Positions 19,867 through 30,862 are shown, counted from the stretch's first letter. The stretch: 64,000 bases of DNA from Nitzschia putrida (GCA_016586335.1 BLYE01000005.1:496001-560000), one strand, 5' to 3'. The notes: generated from the letters alone by a model not told the origin. Program-made: numbers and translations.

Positions 19867-22800
19867 TCAACCAATAATTTGCTCTGGTAGATTATCAATG
19901 TAGTGAAGGAGATCGGAGCACTTTCTCGGTAGCTTGGAAGCCTGCAGGGCTAGACTCGCTTCGTTTGTAGTACTGTCACCAGAAGACAGGACAAACGGAG
20001 AACTGCGGAGGTTTTGACCACTGAGTTCCATCAAGGGTCGTATCAGGATGTCACAATTTCGTGTCAATATACCCTTTATAGCAGTTTCGGCGCATTTTGA
20101 TATCCCATCATCCATGTCCCCAAGAAGAGGCAGTAACATTGACCCCGTAGGTTCCAGTATGGACGCAAGAAGAGTCCCGCTGTCACCACTGATCACTCGG
20201 GAAAAGCAATTCATTATGCTAAGCAGTAGGAGTCGCTCGGTGTCATTCCATGCAGACATCCGGACTGATTCATAGGGGTTGAATGACGCTACTGTACCAC
20301 TGCCAAATGCGACTTCTTCGATGTGAGACCCCCCGTCAATTGATGGGCGTTGCTGTGACATCAAATGGCCGAATTGCTTTGACTGCAATGGCCATACCGT
20401 TTGTACGTATCTTGTCGCCAGGAAATCGCCGGTGCACTCACACATGGACGCTACTAACGCATACAACCGTGCAAGGAGAAGCCTTTCTGATGAGTTGTCC
20501 CTACCGACCTTCTCCACATTTGAACTCTGAATGACAATCAAGGTAGACACTGTCTTCATATCCATGGCTTGATCTGAAACCGCGTGGATCCTGGCCTTCA
20601 CAGATGGCCAAGTCTCTGCGACTTGACGTAAAATCGCATTCCGAATTGTGGTATCTTCCGTTGTCTGAATCTCATAGCTTCCAATGGTCGCCAGAAGTCC
20701 GAATCCGACAGCGAGGACGTCGCAAGCCGCAATTTGAACTTTCAAGCTGGTGTTGGAAAGCATGTATCGCCCTCGGAAAATAATCTCTGCCATGACATGT
20801 ACTTCATCTCCATTGACTCTTTGGTGCAAGTCACTAGGGTGTGCACCCGTTGCCTCGTTTGTATCCTTGAGAATCTGAAATCCTTCTGCAGATGGTTTGT
20901 GACAAGAAACCAACAAGTCCAGCCAAGGCTCCTCTGATTGGGATTCTCTAGCAATAGTTTCCTGATTATCATCAACGAAGACGAATCTCCAGAAGTGGAA
21001 CAACGAGCGGTAAAACCGCAGTGATTCCAACATATGAGACTCCAACAATAGTTTGGCCAAGGAAAGACTGTCCAGTCTGCGAATAAGGATTCGACACACT
21101 CCGTGTATACTGAACCGGGCCTGTTCCATTCCAGCCTCATCAATCGTGCAAGTACTCTTCCTTTCGAAACCTTCTAAAATCCAGGAAACCAAAGAACAAA
21201 TAGAAATCGTTTCAAGCAGTCTTGTGTTCTCCATACCATCCACGCCTCCAGGAGAACGAAGCTGTTTCAACACTACCGACATCAACTGACCAGTCTTCCG
21301 TTGCATGAACTGGTCAGTAGACTCGAACCCACAAACCTTCGAGATAATGCCAATGCAATCGCGGGCTGCACTTCGTGCCAAGTCTCCAAGTACTTGACTT
21401 GACGATGCCTCAAGGAGTGGGAAGAGAATTACAGGAAGCATGTCGGCCACCGATGCACCTATCAGCCAACAGGTCTGAGCCATTAGTTCCAGATACAATA
21501 TGATAACTGTTGAAACTGCATCTTGCTTCCTTTTCGGAATGTCCGTCCATGCATTGGGGGAACAGAACGCAGATAGTGAGTGCGACAACGGCGGTAGAAT
21601 TGCTGATGCTAGCGAGTGCAAGGCACTTGTTCCCTTGCCACTGCCGTTGGGTTTTATTCGGATTCCCATTACTCCAACCAAAATCTGAGAAGCAATACAA
21701 AGTCTCTTGTTAGACGGGATCTCACAACATCGAGGCACACAGCACAATCAGAACGTACTTCTCGAGCAACAACCAAACTACCACTCCATTCTGAAATTGA
21801 CGATTCAGATACGTTCCCTGCTACAGATTCCAAACAATCTGCTATCAGGGCATCAACTGTGAGAGTTCCCCTCTTGGCTCCCAATACTGATCCCAGGGTT
21901 CGGAGCATTTGCCGTGCCAGCAACGTGTTTTCTTCTGACAAGTATTTCAGGGCAAGCTGACAAGGAACACTCGAGTCACCGACAGACCGGATGGCCAAAC
22001 TTCGTGTGTTGACGGAAGAGATATCAACTTCCATCAGCTCTGAAACAATTCAAAATGAGCAATGGTGATGGTGAGAAGATGAGTGGGTCGCCACCTCCGA
22101 ATGTGCCATGACAATGCTCCTTACGTATCAGTGGTTGGTAGGAAAATGAGGTTGCTGCCAAAGCAGACGACCCCTTCTTTCCGATTACTTCCAAATACCC
22201 TGTCAAAAGTTGAAGGTGTAATTTTGTTTCAAGCGTTTTGGTACCTAGAACCAGAACAGGTAGTTGTTGTATAAGGGATCGAATCTTGGCGAGTACTACT
22301 CGGGTCAAAGCATCCTCATTTCGAATGTGTTCACGAATTTCTGATAAAGTCGATGCTGCTAGGACCGATGTTTCTGTATTAGAGAGATCCAATGGGGTTA
22401 ATGTATGTATTGTCCAACAGTGAAAACCATTGTGCCAACTTTTTGTCTTACCATCTGATTGCTTTTGGAAAACCAAGCAACATTCCAAGGCCACTTCAAT
22501 CAAAGACGTTTCTCCCCAGCACGAATGTGTATCAATTAGGATCAGCCGGCATAGTGCCAGTGCCTGCTTCTGTATCAGCATAGGTTTCACCAATGTCTGT
22601 TTCAGAACCACTACTAACAAGGGTACTGCATTCTTTTGAATTCGCTCCACAAAAGACGGCGGTAAACTAGGTTTCGAAGCATCGACGGGTTCCTTTTCCT
22701 TTCTTGCTTTGGCTGCAAGACTCTTCAACCATTCCTTGGGGGACGCTTGAACGAATGATTGTTCATTATGATTCATCGTAGGCTTCAAGGTTGTTTCCAA

Positions 22801-23691
22801 AAGCAATCGAATGCATTCTAGACAGAGACCCTCGACTTGTATCGATGCAGTGGTGGCCTTGTTGGGATTCAAGAGTCGGCGACAAAGAGCCATCAGACTG
22901 CCTGGGAACAGGGTTTGCCACATGTCGGAATAGTCCTTTAAGTGAACCATCAGTGTTTTGAGGACTCTGAGAGCCTCCAACTGTGTGCCGATCGGCATTT
23001 CGGATCGTTGCACTGTATCCACCGATCCCGACACAAGTTGAGCCACCAGATTACCACCTAGCGCTTCTCTTAAGTCTCGAGTTGGGACATTTGGAAGAGT
23101 AACATTCATAGCTTGGTAGATCGCAGCATAGGATGGCTCATAGTGGTCAAAACTGGAGGGGAACTCTTGCAAAATGGATACCCCCTTGGTGATGGCCACC
23201 AAAAACCCAATGGCCAATGTTGGAGGAACCACCACAACTGTTGCTTCGTCTTCTTCAGAGTCAGTGACTTGTTTGTAGCTACCAATGAGCTGCACATACA
23301 CTTTCATGCAATCAGCAGCAGACTTGTACAAATTCGAAATATGGGAAGCCCGTACTTGATATCTGGTAGATTCAGACGGATCGTCACTGGTTGGTGATGG
23401 CAGTGGAGCCCCAATGTGAAAGATGGCAGTCAAGGGTAGAGAGACATATTTGGTCATCAATAGCAAACTAGGAGAAAATGATGGACCCAACTCACGGAAC
23501 GCAGCTTCTAATCGTTGAAGAAGTCGTATTTGATACTTGACATTGGAGATCAAGTCTTCATCTTGGGAGGAACGGTCGTTCCAACGTTCCACAATCTCCT
23601 TGTAGACGGAGACGTATGGCAGGAGATCCTGCAAAATTGGATCCACCTTGGCGAAGGCAATTCTATCTTGCAGAGGACCGGGGCTAGACAT
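19867..23691 (-). CDS. HEAT-repeat protein, TTI1-like (TELO2-interacting)
   Basis: Exons 23691-22125, 22039-21759 and 21684-19867 give 1,221 residues; introns are 85 and 74 nt with donors GTAAGG and GTACGT, all in phase. The protein is almost entirely alpha-helical with no catalytic motif. Features that suggest TTI1 are the N-terminal YVSLPLTAIF helix, the overall length (TTI1 is about 1,100 residues), and a late helix (TAIKGILTRNCDILIRPLMEL) like the TTI1 segment around its conserved N-x-D-x-L motif. TTI1 works with TEL2 and TTI2 to fold PIK-related kinases such as TOR and ATM. The match is divergent, and another HEAT/ARM scaffold is possible. The stop lies 36 bp from the convergent SWR1-like stop. 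Confidence 0.5.
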
Positions 23692-24099
23692 TTGAAAGGA
23701 AAGTAGTTAGTACTAGAAACTTGCTTGGCCACAAGTCACGCCATGGTCCACTATGGGAACAACCTCTTTGGTGGCGGTGGTCGTCGAGAAAGGATCTAGA
23801 ATAGGCCCTAATGTGTGACACACATGACCAATTTCGCCCTCCGTTACACGTTAAATATCGGTTTCGTTCGTCAGTCGCCAGCGCCTGCCGAGGCCAGTGA
23901 AATCAGAGTTTCTTCGTCCAGAATTGTCGAATGCCGTTTCACATAATCTAGTGGCTCCACAACGAGAACTTCCCTCCTACAACAAGACTACCAACCACCA
24001 AGTTGTTGATCTTTTGAGACTAGTAGCAACACCCAGAAGAATACGTACTGTATTTGTGTACAAACAGATTTGTTTTTCTAGTTTCTTCAAGTAACAACC
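23692..24099. promoter_or_regulatory. Bidirectional promoter region between TTI1-like and UTP6 genes
   Basis: About 400 bp between divergent start codons. It contains a perfect 15-nt palindrome ATGTGTGACACACAT at 23811-23825, a plausible binding site for a dimeric factor. A related ATGTGACACACAT is seen at about 2139-2151 inside the pogo element. No gene is seen. Confidence 0.35.
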
Positions 24100-25962
24100 A
24101 TGGCAGAACAAGTGCAGGCAGCCCTCGATCAGATGGTCGCCCCTTTGAGGGACCTGATGGATCGCAATATTTTCTCCGAGAAAGAAATCAAGGCCATTGT
24201 CGCTCGGCGTCGCGAGTCCGAGTATCTTCTCCGACGACGTGCTGCTCGGAAGAAGGATTTCCTTGTATACATTGAAGACGAAGAAAAGCTGGAACGCCTG
24301 CGACAGCTCCGAACACATCAACGAAAGCGAGATCATCGGAAGAGTCAGGAAGAATCGGAGGAGAAGCAAACACAGCATATTGGAGATACGCACATTGTTC
24401 AGCATATCCACTTGCTGTTTGTGCGTGCCATTCGAAAATTCCGTTCCGATCTGAGTCTCCACTTGGCGCATGTAGACTTTTGCAAAGCGCAAAAGTCTTG
24501 GACTAGCTTGGGTCGCGTGTATGCCGAAGCTCTCCAAATATTTCCTCGTCAAACCGGATTGTGGATCGAGGCTGCACAACATGAGTTTTTTGGACCTCAT
24601 AGAAGTATCCGCAGTGCTCGAATTCTGTTACAGCGTGGTCTTCGAATTAACTCTACCTCCAAAGACTTGTGGGTAGAATACTTCGCCTTGGAGATGCACT
24701 ATGCACAAACGCTCAAGGGTCGCAAGCAAATTCTCATGGATGGGTCGCAACAATCCAGTGATACCATGGAACTTGATGAACCAAATGATGAGTACAAAAT
24801 TGCTGTTATCGTTTACCGGAATGCTGTCAAGACGATTCCCGATTCGATTCCCTTCCGATTGCGGTTTATGGACACATGTCGGCGATTCCCCAATACGCAA
24901 GAGATCATGGAGATGATTCAAGAGCCTCTCAAGGATGATTTCGCCACTCGCCCCGAGGCTTGGATCACAAGAGCGCTTTATGAGGCAGAGAAACATTCCA
25001 ATGCTTCAAACGGAGACTCAAATGTCACACTGATGGAGCAGTCGTTGGCGGATCAAGAGGAGGACGAGGCTGCAACGAATGAGGATCGAGTTTCAGACAG
25101 ACGCCCAGCCAAAAAGTCGAGAAAGAAGGACCCTGTTGTTGCTGTGTTAGAAGAAGGTATGCAAGTTCTTGCTTCTGCAGACATGAAGCTTCAAGCTTTC
25201 CGGTTTGCCAAGGAGTACCAAGAGTCCAGGCACCAAGCTGGAGACACAATTGCTGCGCATCAAGCACAAGAGCTTATGGACAACATTCTTGAAGATACAG
25301 ACGATCATTCGTCTCCAGAGCTAGCTCTTGAGCAGGTGGATCACTTCCTTTCGTTGAACAAGACCGAAAAGGCAATTCAAGTCTTGCAATTCTTCTGTGA
25401 ATCGCGAGACACTGTTTCTGCTTCAGTTTGGATCCGCTGGGCTAGTTTGTCGGGGGATGATGCTGCAGAAGCCATCTTGCGAAAGGCTGTGCGACGCATT
25501 CCCATGAGCCATCCAGAGCACATGTCTGTCTTGTTGCAGTACTTTGGTTCCATGTTGCGAGACACGGAGAACAACTTGGAGCAGTTGCAAAATGTCTTCC
25601 AGCAAATTGTACTACTGGCTCCAAGTGCCAAGGATTTGGTAGTCGAAGGGGTAGAAGGGACGAATTTCGGGATCGAGAGCATTTACCATGCTTACTGCAA
25701 GTACCTGTCGTATGTTGCCAAACTATTTGGTATCAAGGCAGCCAGGAAGGTGTATCAATGTGTCTTGTTCCAGTCCAACTTGTCAGTCAATGAAACAAGC
25801 GTTGCCTATTTGAAAGAGTTCATCGACATGTCACTCATGTTGGAGAAGGCCGATCGTGCTCATTCTCTCCGGTTGTTCGATAAAGTCTTGGATCTGTTCC
25901 ATGATACGCCGCTGGAAAAGGAATACCGATTGCAACGAAGCGATTATGCAGTGTTTGGTTAA
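24100..25962 (+). CDS. UTP6: UTP6, U3 snoRNP component of the SSU processome
   Basis: A 620-residue single-exon protein. The N-terminus (EQVQAALDQMVAPLRDL, IFSEKEIKAIVARRRESEYLLRRR) is the conserved UTP6 domain that docks in the UTP-B complex. It is followed by HAT/TPR-like helical repeats, for example LHLAHVDFCK, VYAEALQIFP and LWIEAAQHEF, typical of RNA-processing HAT proteins. A Lys/Arg-rich low-complexity stretch lies near residue 340. UTP6 acts in the nucleolus in early 18S rRNA processing. Length agrees with other UTP6 proteins (about 450-650). It is divergently arranged with the TTI1-like gene. Confidence 0.9.
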   Translation: MAEQVQAALDQMVAPLRDLMDRNIFSEKEIKAIVARRRESEYLLRRRAARKKDFLVYIEDEEKLERLRQLRTHQRKRDHRKSQEESEEKQTQHIGDTHIVQHIHLLFVRAIRKFRSDLSLHLAHVDFCKAQKSWTSLGRVYAEALQIFPRQTGLWIEAAQHEFFGPHRSIRSARILLQRGLRINSTSKDLWVEYFALEMHYAQTLKGRKQILMDGSQQSSDTMELDEPNDEYKIAVIVYRNAVKTIPDSIPFRLRFMDTCRRFPNTQEIMEMIQEPLKDDFATRPEAWITRALYEAEKHSNASNGDSNVTLMEQSLADQEEDEAATNEDRVSDRRPAKKSRKKDPVVAVLEEGMQVLASADMKLQAFRFAKEYQESRHQAGDTIAAHQAQELMDNILEDTDDHSSPELALEQVDHFLSLNKTEKAIQVLQFFCESRDTVSASVWIRWASLSGDDAAEAILRKAVRRIPMSHPEHMSVLLQYFGSMLRDTENNLEQLQNVFQQIVLLAPSAKDLVVEGVEGTNFGIESIYHAYCKYLSYVAKLFGIKAARKVYQCVLFQSNLSVNETSVAYLKEFIDMSLMLEKADRAHSLRLFDKVLDLFHDTPLEKEYRLQRSDYAVFG

Positions 25963-26107
25963 GAATGGTAGAGAACATTGTCAACAATACCTTATTTAGT
26001 ATAGTAGGCATCAGCACACTTACAGGGACCTAGTTAGGGTTTGATGTACTACTAGTAGAGTTTTGAAGGGGATTGTTGCAATGCATACTATTTGCTATTA
26101 TGCAGGG

Positions 26108-27166
26108 TTATCTAGCTGGAGCACCTCCACCGCCTACCATTTCGGCAAGAGATTTCATGGCATCCCGATGTCCTGTCTTGGTCAAAACGACCACCGTAAC
26201 ATAGGGTGTTTCTTCCATACCATACGACTTGGGAAGCTCAATTTCATACGTGAACTCGGCGTGACTCGCAAAGATCTCATCATCAAACATTTTGAAGTAG
26301 GACGTTCCAGAAACATGATAGGTAGGAGCCAACAAGACAAAGGCACCAAAGTTCAAGGATTTGCGTTCTTCTTCACCGCCTTCTGCATTGTCGACAGCCC
26401 AATCCATATCCAAAACCAACTGTTCATGCAAAACCTGTACAATCTCGAGTGGCATGTTGACCATGCGTCCATGAAGGTAGAAACCAGCAGGACGCTTGGT
26501 CTTGCCCGACAAGACGACTTCCAACTCCTTCTTGTTGGCCTCGGGACAGTGACTCAAAAGCTGCTTCTTGATATCCTTGAAACAAGCTTCCTCTTGGTAG
26601 GTAGTCACATTCAATACAGAAGCAAAGCCATAGACAGTTCCTTCTTGATCTCCTTCGGTACTGGTAACGGTTCCCACACTAATGTTCTTGATCATGAGGT
26701 CGGACAAGTCACTGGAATGCTTGGCATGAAGCGGAGAGGTAGCCGTCAAAAGGGTCTTGAGGCCATGAAAGAACTTTTCGTTCATGTCACAAAAAGTAAA
26801 ATCAACCTGGAGGATATCAGGGCCAGGCTCTCGCTTCTTTTTTGGTTTTTTCTTTTTGGCCTGCTGCTTGGCCTTGGCTTTTTCCTTTTTGCTGGCAGCT
26901 GGTGGCTCACTCTTGGACTTTTTGGCAGGTGGAGGCTTGGTATCTTCCTCTTCTTCCTCGCCGTCATCATCATCATCGTCATCGTCATCGCTGCTATCAT
27001 CCGAGTCGGAAGCATCTGGATTTCGCACTAGGACACCCTCCAAAACCAAGTCATCTTCTTCCTCCTCGGAACTAGAATCTTCAGAATCATCATCAGATTC
27101 ATTTGGAGGAGGAGCAGCAGCTGCAGGAGGCTCTTCCTCCTTTTTGGAATTGGACTTCTTTCCCAT
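26108..27166 (-). CDS. BCP1: BCP1/BCCIP family protein
   Basis: A 352-residue single-exon protein. The first 120 residues are low-complexity: Lys-rich start, long Asp/Glu/Ser blocks, then Lys-rich KKKKPKKKREPGP, which could act as nuclear localisation signal. The folded BCP1 domain follows with VDFTFCDMNEKFFHGLKTLL, MIKNISVGTVTSTEGD, VYGFASVLN and the C-terminal block beginning FGAFVLLAPTY. Yeast BCP1 is a nuclear chaperone for ribosomal protein Rpl23 and affects export of Mss4; human BCCIP binds BRCA2 and p21. The acidic N-terminus fits a chaperone of basic proteins. Confidence 0.9.
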   Translation of the reverse strand: MGKKSNSKKEEEPPAAAAPPPNESDDDSEDSSSEEEEDDLVLEGVLVRNPDASDSDDSSDDDDDDDDDGEEEEEDTKPPPAKKSKSEPPAASKKEKAKAKQQAKKKKPKKKREPGPDILQVDFTFCDMNEKFFHGLKTLLTATSPLHAKHSSDLSDLMIKNISVGTVTSTEGDQEGTVYGFASVLNVTTYQEEACFKDIKKQLLSHCPEANKKELEVVLSGKTKRPAGFYLHGRMVNMPLEIVQVLHEQLVLDMDWAVDNAEGGEEERKSLNFGAFVLLAPTYHVSGTSYFKMFDDEIFASHAEFTYEIELPKSYGMEETPYVTVVVLTKTGHRDAMKSLAEMVGGGGAPAR

Positions 27167-27497
27167 GATCGTTCTAGATTGACTGTAGAGTGTCTACCTG
27201 TAGTAGAGTGGAGTGTTGCTTTGCAAAACCCAGTGTTGCCAACAACAACGAGGAACACTTTTTTCCGTATTCTTCCCAAACGGTGGTGGTTTGGGTGGTG
27301 CTTGTCGCTTGATGACGTCCGACCGGCGTCAGTGCTTCTGGTTGAAATAATGAGAGCTCGCAGGGAGTTCGCAATTAGCCTCCGAAGAACGTGTTTCCTC
27401 CAAAAGCGCTTCACTCCACAACGAGAAGAAGATCCATCAGCATCCCTCTCTTCGTCGTTGACATCTGCCACACAACTTGGAAAGTTCCTCTTTCTTG
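27167..27497. promoter_or_regulatory. Bidirectional promoter between BCP1 and adenosyltransferase genes
   Basis: About 330 bp between divergent start codons. No independent gene is supported. I see no clear TATA box or defined operator. Confidence 0.35.
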
Positions 27498-28763
27498 ATG
27501 ACCATCCTGAAGTCTTGTTCGCTATTGACGAGCCGATCCTTGTCTCTTGTGTCTTCGTGCTGTTCACGTCGTATTGCCTCGTCTGCAACCGTTTCTAGTA
27601 GCTCCAGTTTGTCGGCACAATTCCAAGCCCCACCTTCCATTGTTCCTCCCATTGCCTCTCCTCCCACGACCCAATCTACCAAAGCCTCCAAAATGACAGG
27701 AGTCGATATTGAAGAATGCCACGCCGCTGCCTTGCGAGATGGCGCCATTACCTACGATGATCCTGAAACTGGATTCCGCGTCTTTACGGAACTCGCCCAT
27801 TTGAAACGAGGAACCTGCTGTGGAAATCAGTGCCGCCACTGTCCCTACGGATTCCAGAATGTCAGAAACAAGGCCGTGCGACGCCCCGCCAAGCTCCAAT
27901 CGGGAGACAAGGCTACGGCTGCTGCCATGGTCAAGGCCATTTTGGAGAATGGATCGACCGAAGGTGTTGTAGCTCCTGTCAAGGCACCTAAGAGTACCGA
28001 TTCTGATTCTGATTCCGACTCGTACACTTCGTCGGATGAATCCTCTGTGGCTTCGGCCGAGGACAAGCCAGTTCCCAAGATGGCCAAGACCGCTGCTTCT
28101 TCTGCAAGTGGTGGAAAGACAACAACCAAGAATGTTCCATACACTCGTCGTGGAGATGGCGGAAGTTCTAGTTTGGGCACTGGCGAGCGTCGATCCAAGG
28201 ATGATAGCAACTTTGAGTCCATTGGATGTGTCGATGAGCTCTGCACCTTTGCGGGAGTCGTTCACGCCGAGTTGGTCGTTGACACGGATTCCGAAAAGTA
28301 TGGCGAGCTTCCCACCTGGCTGTTGGATATCATGAGTCGACTCTTTGATATTGGTTCCCATCTTGCCAAGCCTCGCCCACCTGGTACCACTGAGTTCGAT
28401 CCCAATGGAATTGGAGGTGGATTCGATGGCGAGCATATTCTAGTGTTGGAATCTTGGATCAATGAGATGACCGAAGCTTTGCCCGAGCTCACAAGTTTCA
28501 TTCTCCCAACGGGCGCCAAGGCTGCTGCTCAACTCCATGTTTGCCGTACTGTCTGTCGACGTGCCGAACGTGGCATGGTCAAATTGGTCATTGATCAACA
28601 GACGTGCGATCCTAATGCTCTCCGATACTTGAACCGGCTTTCCGATTTCTTTTTCGTTGCGGCACGCTATGTCAACTATTGTGAGGGGCAACCTGAGATT
28701 CAGTATCAACGAGAATCCCGTGGTCTCAAGCAACGACAACGAGTGGCCCGATCTCTCAAATAG
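27498..28763 (+). CDS. MMAB: Cob(I)alamin adenosyltransferase (PduO/MMAB type) with N-terminal DUF5522
   Basis: A 421-residue single-exon protein. The start ATG at 27498 gives a Ser/Arg-rich leader (MTILKSCSLLTSRSLSLVSS) suited to mitochondrial import. Residues about 85-125 match DUF5522, a small Cys-rich module with CCGNQCRHC (Cys107, 108, 112, 115) after HLKRGT, likely to bind a metal. After a 90-residue Ser/Asp linker comes the PduO-type adenosyltransferase: YTRRGDGGSSSLGTGERRSKDD (ATP loop), FESIGCVDEL, LESWINEM, CRTVCRRAERGMV and LRYLNRLSDFFFVAARYVN. It transfers adenosyl from ATP to reduced cobalamin, making the cofactor of methylmalonyl-CoA mutase. The first glycine loop reads RRGDGG where RTGDKG is usual. 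Confidence 0.9.
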   Translation: MTILKSCSLLTSRSLSLVSSCCSRRIASSATVSSSSSLSAQFQAPPSIVPPIASPPTTQSTKASKMTGVDIEECHAAALRDGAITYDDPETGFRVFTELAHLKRGTCCGNQCRHCPYGFQNVRNKAVRRPAKLQSGDKATAAAMVKAILENGSTEGVVAPVKAPKSTDSDSDSDSYTSSDESSVASAEDKPVPKMAKTAASSASGGKTTTKNVPYTRRGDGGSSSLGTGERRSKDDSNFESIGCVDELCTFAGVVHAELVVDTDSEKYGELPTWLLDIMSRLFDIGSHLAKPRPPGTTEFDPNGIGGGFDGEHILVLESWINEMTEALPELTSFILPTGAKAAAQLHVCRTVCRRAERGMVKLVIDQQTCDPNALRYLNRLSDFFFVAARYVNYCEGQPEIQYQRESRGLKQRQRVARSLK

Positions 28764-29018
28764 ACAATATTAACAATTCATTTTAGTGTACTAACTACTC
28801 TTTCTTTTACCTCACGAGGGCCGAGGGTGACAGAGTGCAAAGATTTCGAGCAAACTGTGTGACTATGGTAGGCCTGCTAGAAGGTACTGTACCTATGCAT
28901 GTTAGTACATATATTTCGAACCAAACCAACACGATGCTGCTGGCTGGTACTACGTTCCACCACACTTCCCAATACACATGTTACTACATCTCCCATCCGT
29001 TTGTCAAATTGCACAGCC

Positions 29019-30047
29019 ATGAACTTTTCGTTGAATTCCAACAGCAACAAGCCCAAAAAAGGGAATTTGTCCTTGGGCCTCAACCAACGAGGCAAGAACG
29101 TGTTTGGAGACGACAGTGATGACGACGACGATCATGACGAAGAAGAGGGGGCCACCATTGGATTTGATAAACGACGTGTCAATCGTCAAATTGTGCAAGA
29201 ACAGGCTGCCCTTCGTCAACAGGCATTGGCACTGCAACAACAACAAGAGAAGGAAGCATCTCAAAGTAGTCAGCATGCCAACATTTATGACTACGATGGT
29301 GCGTACGATACCTTTTCCCATGCCAACAAGGCAAGTAGTCAGCAACCACAAAGCCAAGATGCTGCATCCTCCTCCAAAACGGAACCCAAAAAGAGTCGCT
29401 ACATTGCAGACTTGCTCAAAGCCAGCAAAAAGAGAGAAAGAGAACGCGATGCTATTTATGAACGAAAGGTAGCCAAGGAACAAGCGGAGGAGGAGCAAAT
29501 GGAAGAATTTGCTGGCAAGGAAAAATTTGTTACCAAGGCGTATCGTCGCAAATTGGAGGAACGGGAGCAATGGCAAGCGGAACAAGATGCGATGGAACGA
29601 CAAGAATCTGCGCAAGATGTTCGAAAGAAAACAGGGGGTATGGCCATGGCGTCTTTCTATGGGAACATGTCCCGGAATGTGGCCATGGGGGGAGCAGATG
29701 GAACGGAAAAGCCTGCGGGAAGTGGAACTGGTGCAAACAGCACACCCAAAGAGGATGTCGATAATAACGATGATAATAATGATGATGATTGGGATCCAAG
29801 ATCTTCGGGAGGAATGGGATTTGGATCCGACTTTGTTCTTGCTGCCGGTGCAACCGACGACACCAAGACTGGAGAAGAGTCAACGCTTCCACAGCCACCC
29901 ATGGAGGATCCGGAACATTCCACTACTCCACCCACTGAAAAGGCAGCCCCAGTATTGTCGATGCGAGAACGACGAAAGGAAAAGATTGCTCAAGCGCGGC
30001 ATCGCTATTTGCAGCGCAAGGGTTTGGCAGCTCCTAGCACTCAATAG
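29019..30047 (+). CDS. NSRP1: Nuclear speckle splicing regulatory protein 1 (NSRP1/CCDC55-like)
   Basis: A 342-residue protein starting at MNFSLNSN; an upstream in-frame ATG at 28899 would add 40 unconvincing residues. The N-terminus has KGNLSLGLNQ and an Asp-rich block. The NSRP1 (DUF2040) coiled-coil domain carries IYDYDGAYDTF, KKSRYIADLLKASKKRERER, ERKVAKEQAEEE and EKFVTKAYRRKLEER in the expected order. Family members bind RNA in nuclear speckles and influence splice-site choice. The C-terminal half is acidic and low-complexity, ending in a basic helix (MRERRKEKIAQARHRYLQRK). Confidence 0.88.
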   Translation: MNFSLNSNSNKPKKGNLSLGLNQRGKNVFGDDSDDDDDHDEEEGATIGFDKRRVNRQIVQEQAALRQQALALQQQQEKEASQSSQHANIYDYDGAYDTFSHANKASSQQPQSQDAASSSKTEPKKSRYIADLLKASKKRERERDAIYERKVAKEQAEEEQMEEFAGKEKFVTKAYRRKLEEREQWQAEQDAMERQESAQDVRKKTGGMAMASFYGNMSRNVAMGGADGTEKPAGSGTGANSTPKEDVDNNDDNNDDDWDPRSSGGMGFGSDFVLAAGATDDTKTGEESTLPQPPMEDPEHSTTPPTEKAAPVLSMRERRKEKIAQARHRYLQRKGLAAPSTQ

Positions 30048-30291
30048 AAGAATGTCAACAAGTAACCCAGTTTTACACATCAGGCAATAGTAGTTTCTAG
30101 CCTACCGATGTAGTACCATTAGTCTAAGCATCCAAGTACGAGGTGATACTTCGGTAGACAAAAAATAAAGACTTTTCGGTGTGGTAAAAGGTGTTTAGAG
30201 TAGTAATCGTTTTGAATGTAGCCTCACTTGGCTACCACACAACAACAGGATGTTGCCATTCTTGTTGTGTTCCAGAATAATATAAGAATAC

Positions 30292-30862
30292 CTAAAAAGT
30301 GGCTCCCTCTGCAGGTTGACGCAATCGGCGGTTCTGATCGCTACACATTTCCATCCGAATGGACTGCAAAATTTGTTCAATTCCCATGTTTCGGTTCCAG
30401 TTGCGTATGGCGGAAAGCTTGTCCAACTTGACCGCTCCTGTTCTCGAGTCGACACAGTTCATGTTGATTTTGGAGATAAAGCGGACTTCAGGGGGGACGG
30501 CAGGGTAGTTTTCGGGGCATTTGATGTGAAGTTGGTAGAAGCGTCCATCGTGTTGTGTCTGTATCAATCAAATTATAGATAAGGCAAGGTCAAACAAGAA
30601 CGAGGAATGAGGAGGACTGTCATCTGTCATCCAACAAACGAACGAACCAAGCAAGCAAGCAAGCAAGCAAAGAAACGAAACTACGTACCGCTGCTGGACC
30701 TAGAATTCCTCCGTTCCAGTTGGTAAGAAAGGTGTCTCCACTATCGACCAATCCAAAGGAAATGGCCATGTCTCCAAGGCCTTTCTCAGACTTTTCAAGT
30801 TCTTCCAACAACTTGAAATTTCGAGGGACAATGACGACTTCTCCTGCTGGTGTCTTTTGCAT
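30292..30862 (-). CDS. Ubiquitin-conjugating enzyme variant (MMS2/UEV1)
   Basis: Exons 30862-30689 and 30558-30292 join in phase 0 across a 130-nt intron (donor GTACGT), giving 146 residues, the normal UEV length. Motifs are VVPRNFKLLEELEKSEKG, MAISFGLVD, FLTNWNGGILGP, HIKCPENYPAVPPEVRFISKI and the C-terminal LRQPAEGATF. The catalytic Cys of active E2 enzymes is replaced: GAVKLD stands where E2s have G-x-I-C-L-D, so it is a variant, not an enzyme. UEVs pair with UBC13 to build Lys63-linked ubiquitin chains for DNA-damage tolerance. An AAGC-type tetranucleotide repeat lies in the intron. Confidence 0.93.
30649..30672 (+). repeat. AAGC tetranucleotide microsatellite
   Basis: About six tandem AAGC units inside the intron of the UEV gene. 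Confidence 0.85.

Noticed and set aside
21685..21725. Shorter 41-nt intron in the TTI1-like gene (donor GTGAGA)
   Set aside because: It is also in phase, but the GTACGT donor giving 74 nt is the stronger splice site and fits the other intron sizes.
26063..27031. Plus-strand frame of 322 codons opposite BCP1
   Set aside because: A shadow of BCP1 coding sequence; its hydrophobic end is the reverse complement of the Asp/Lys-rich blocks.
27564..28436. Minus-strand frame of 290 codons opposite the adenosyltransferase
   Set aside because: A shadow of the conserved sense gene, Gly/Ser/Arg-biased.
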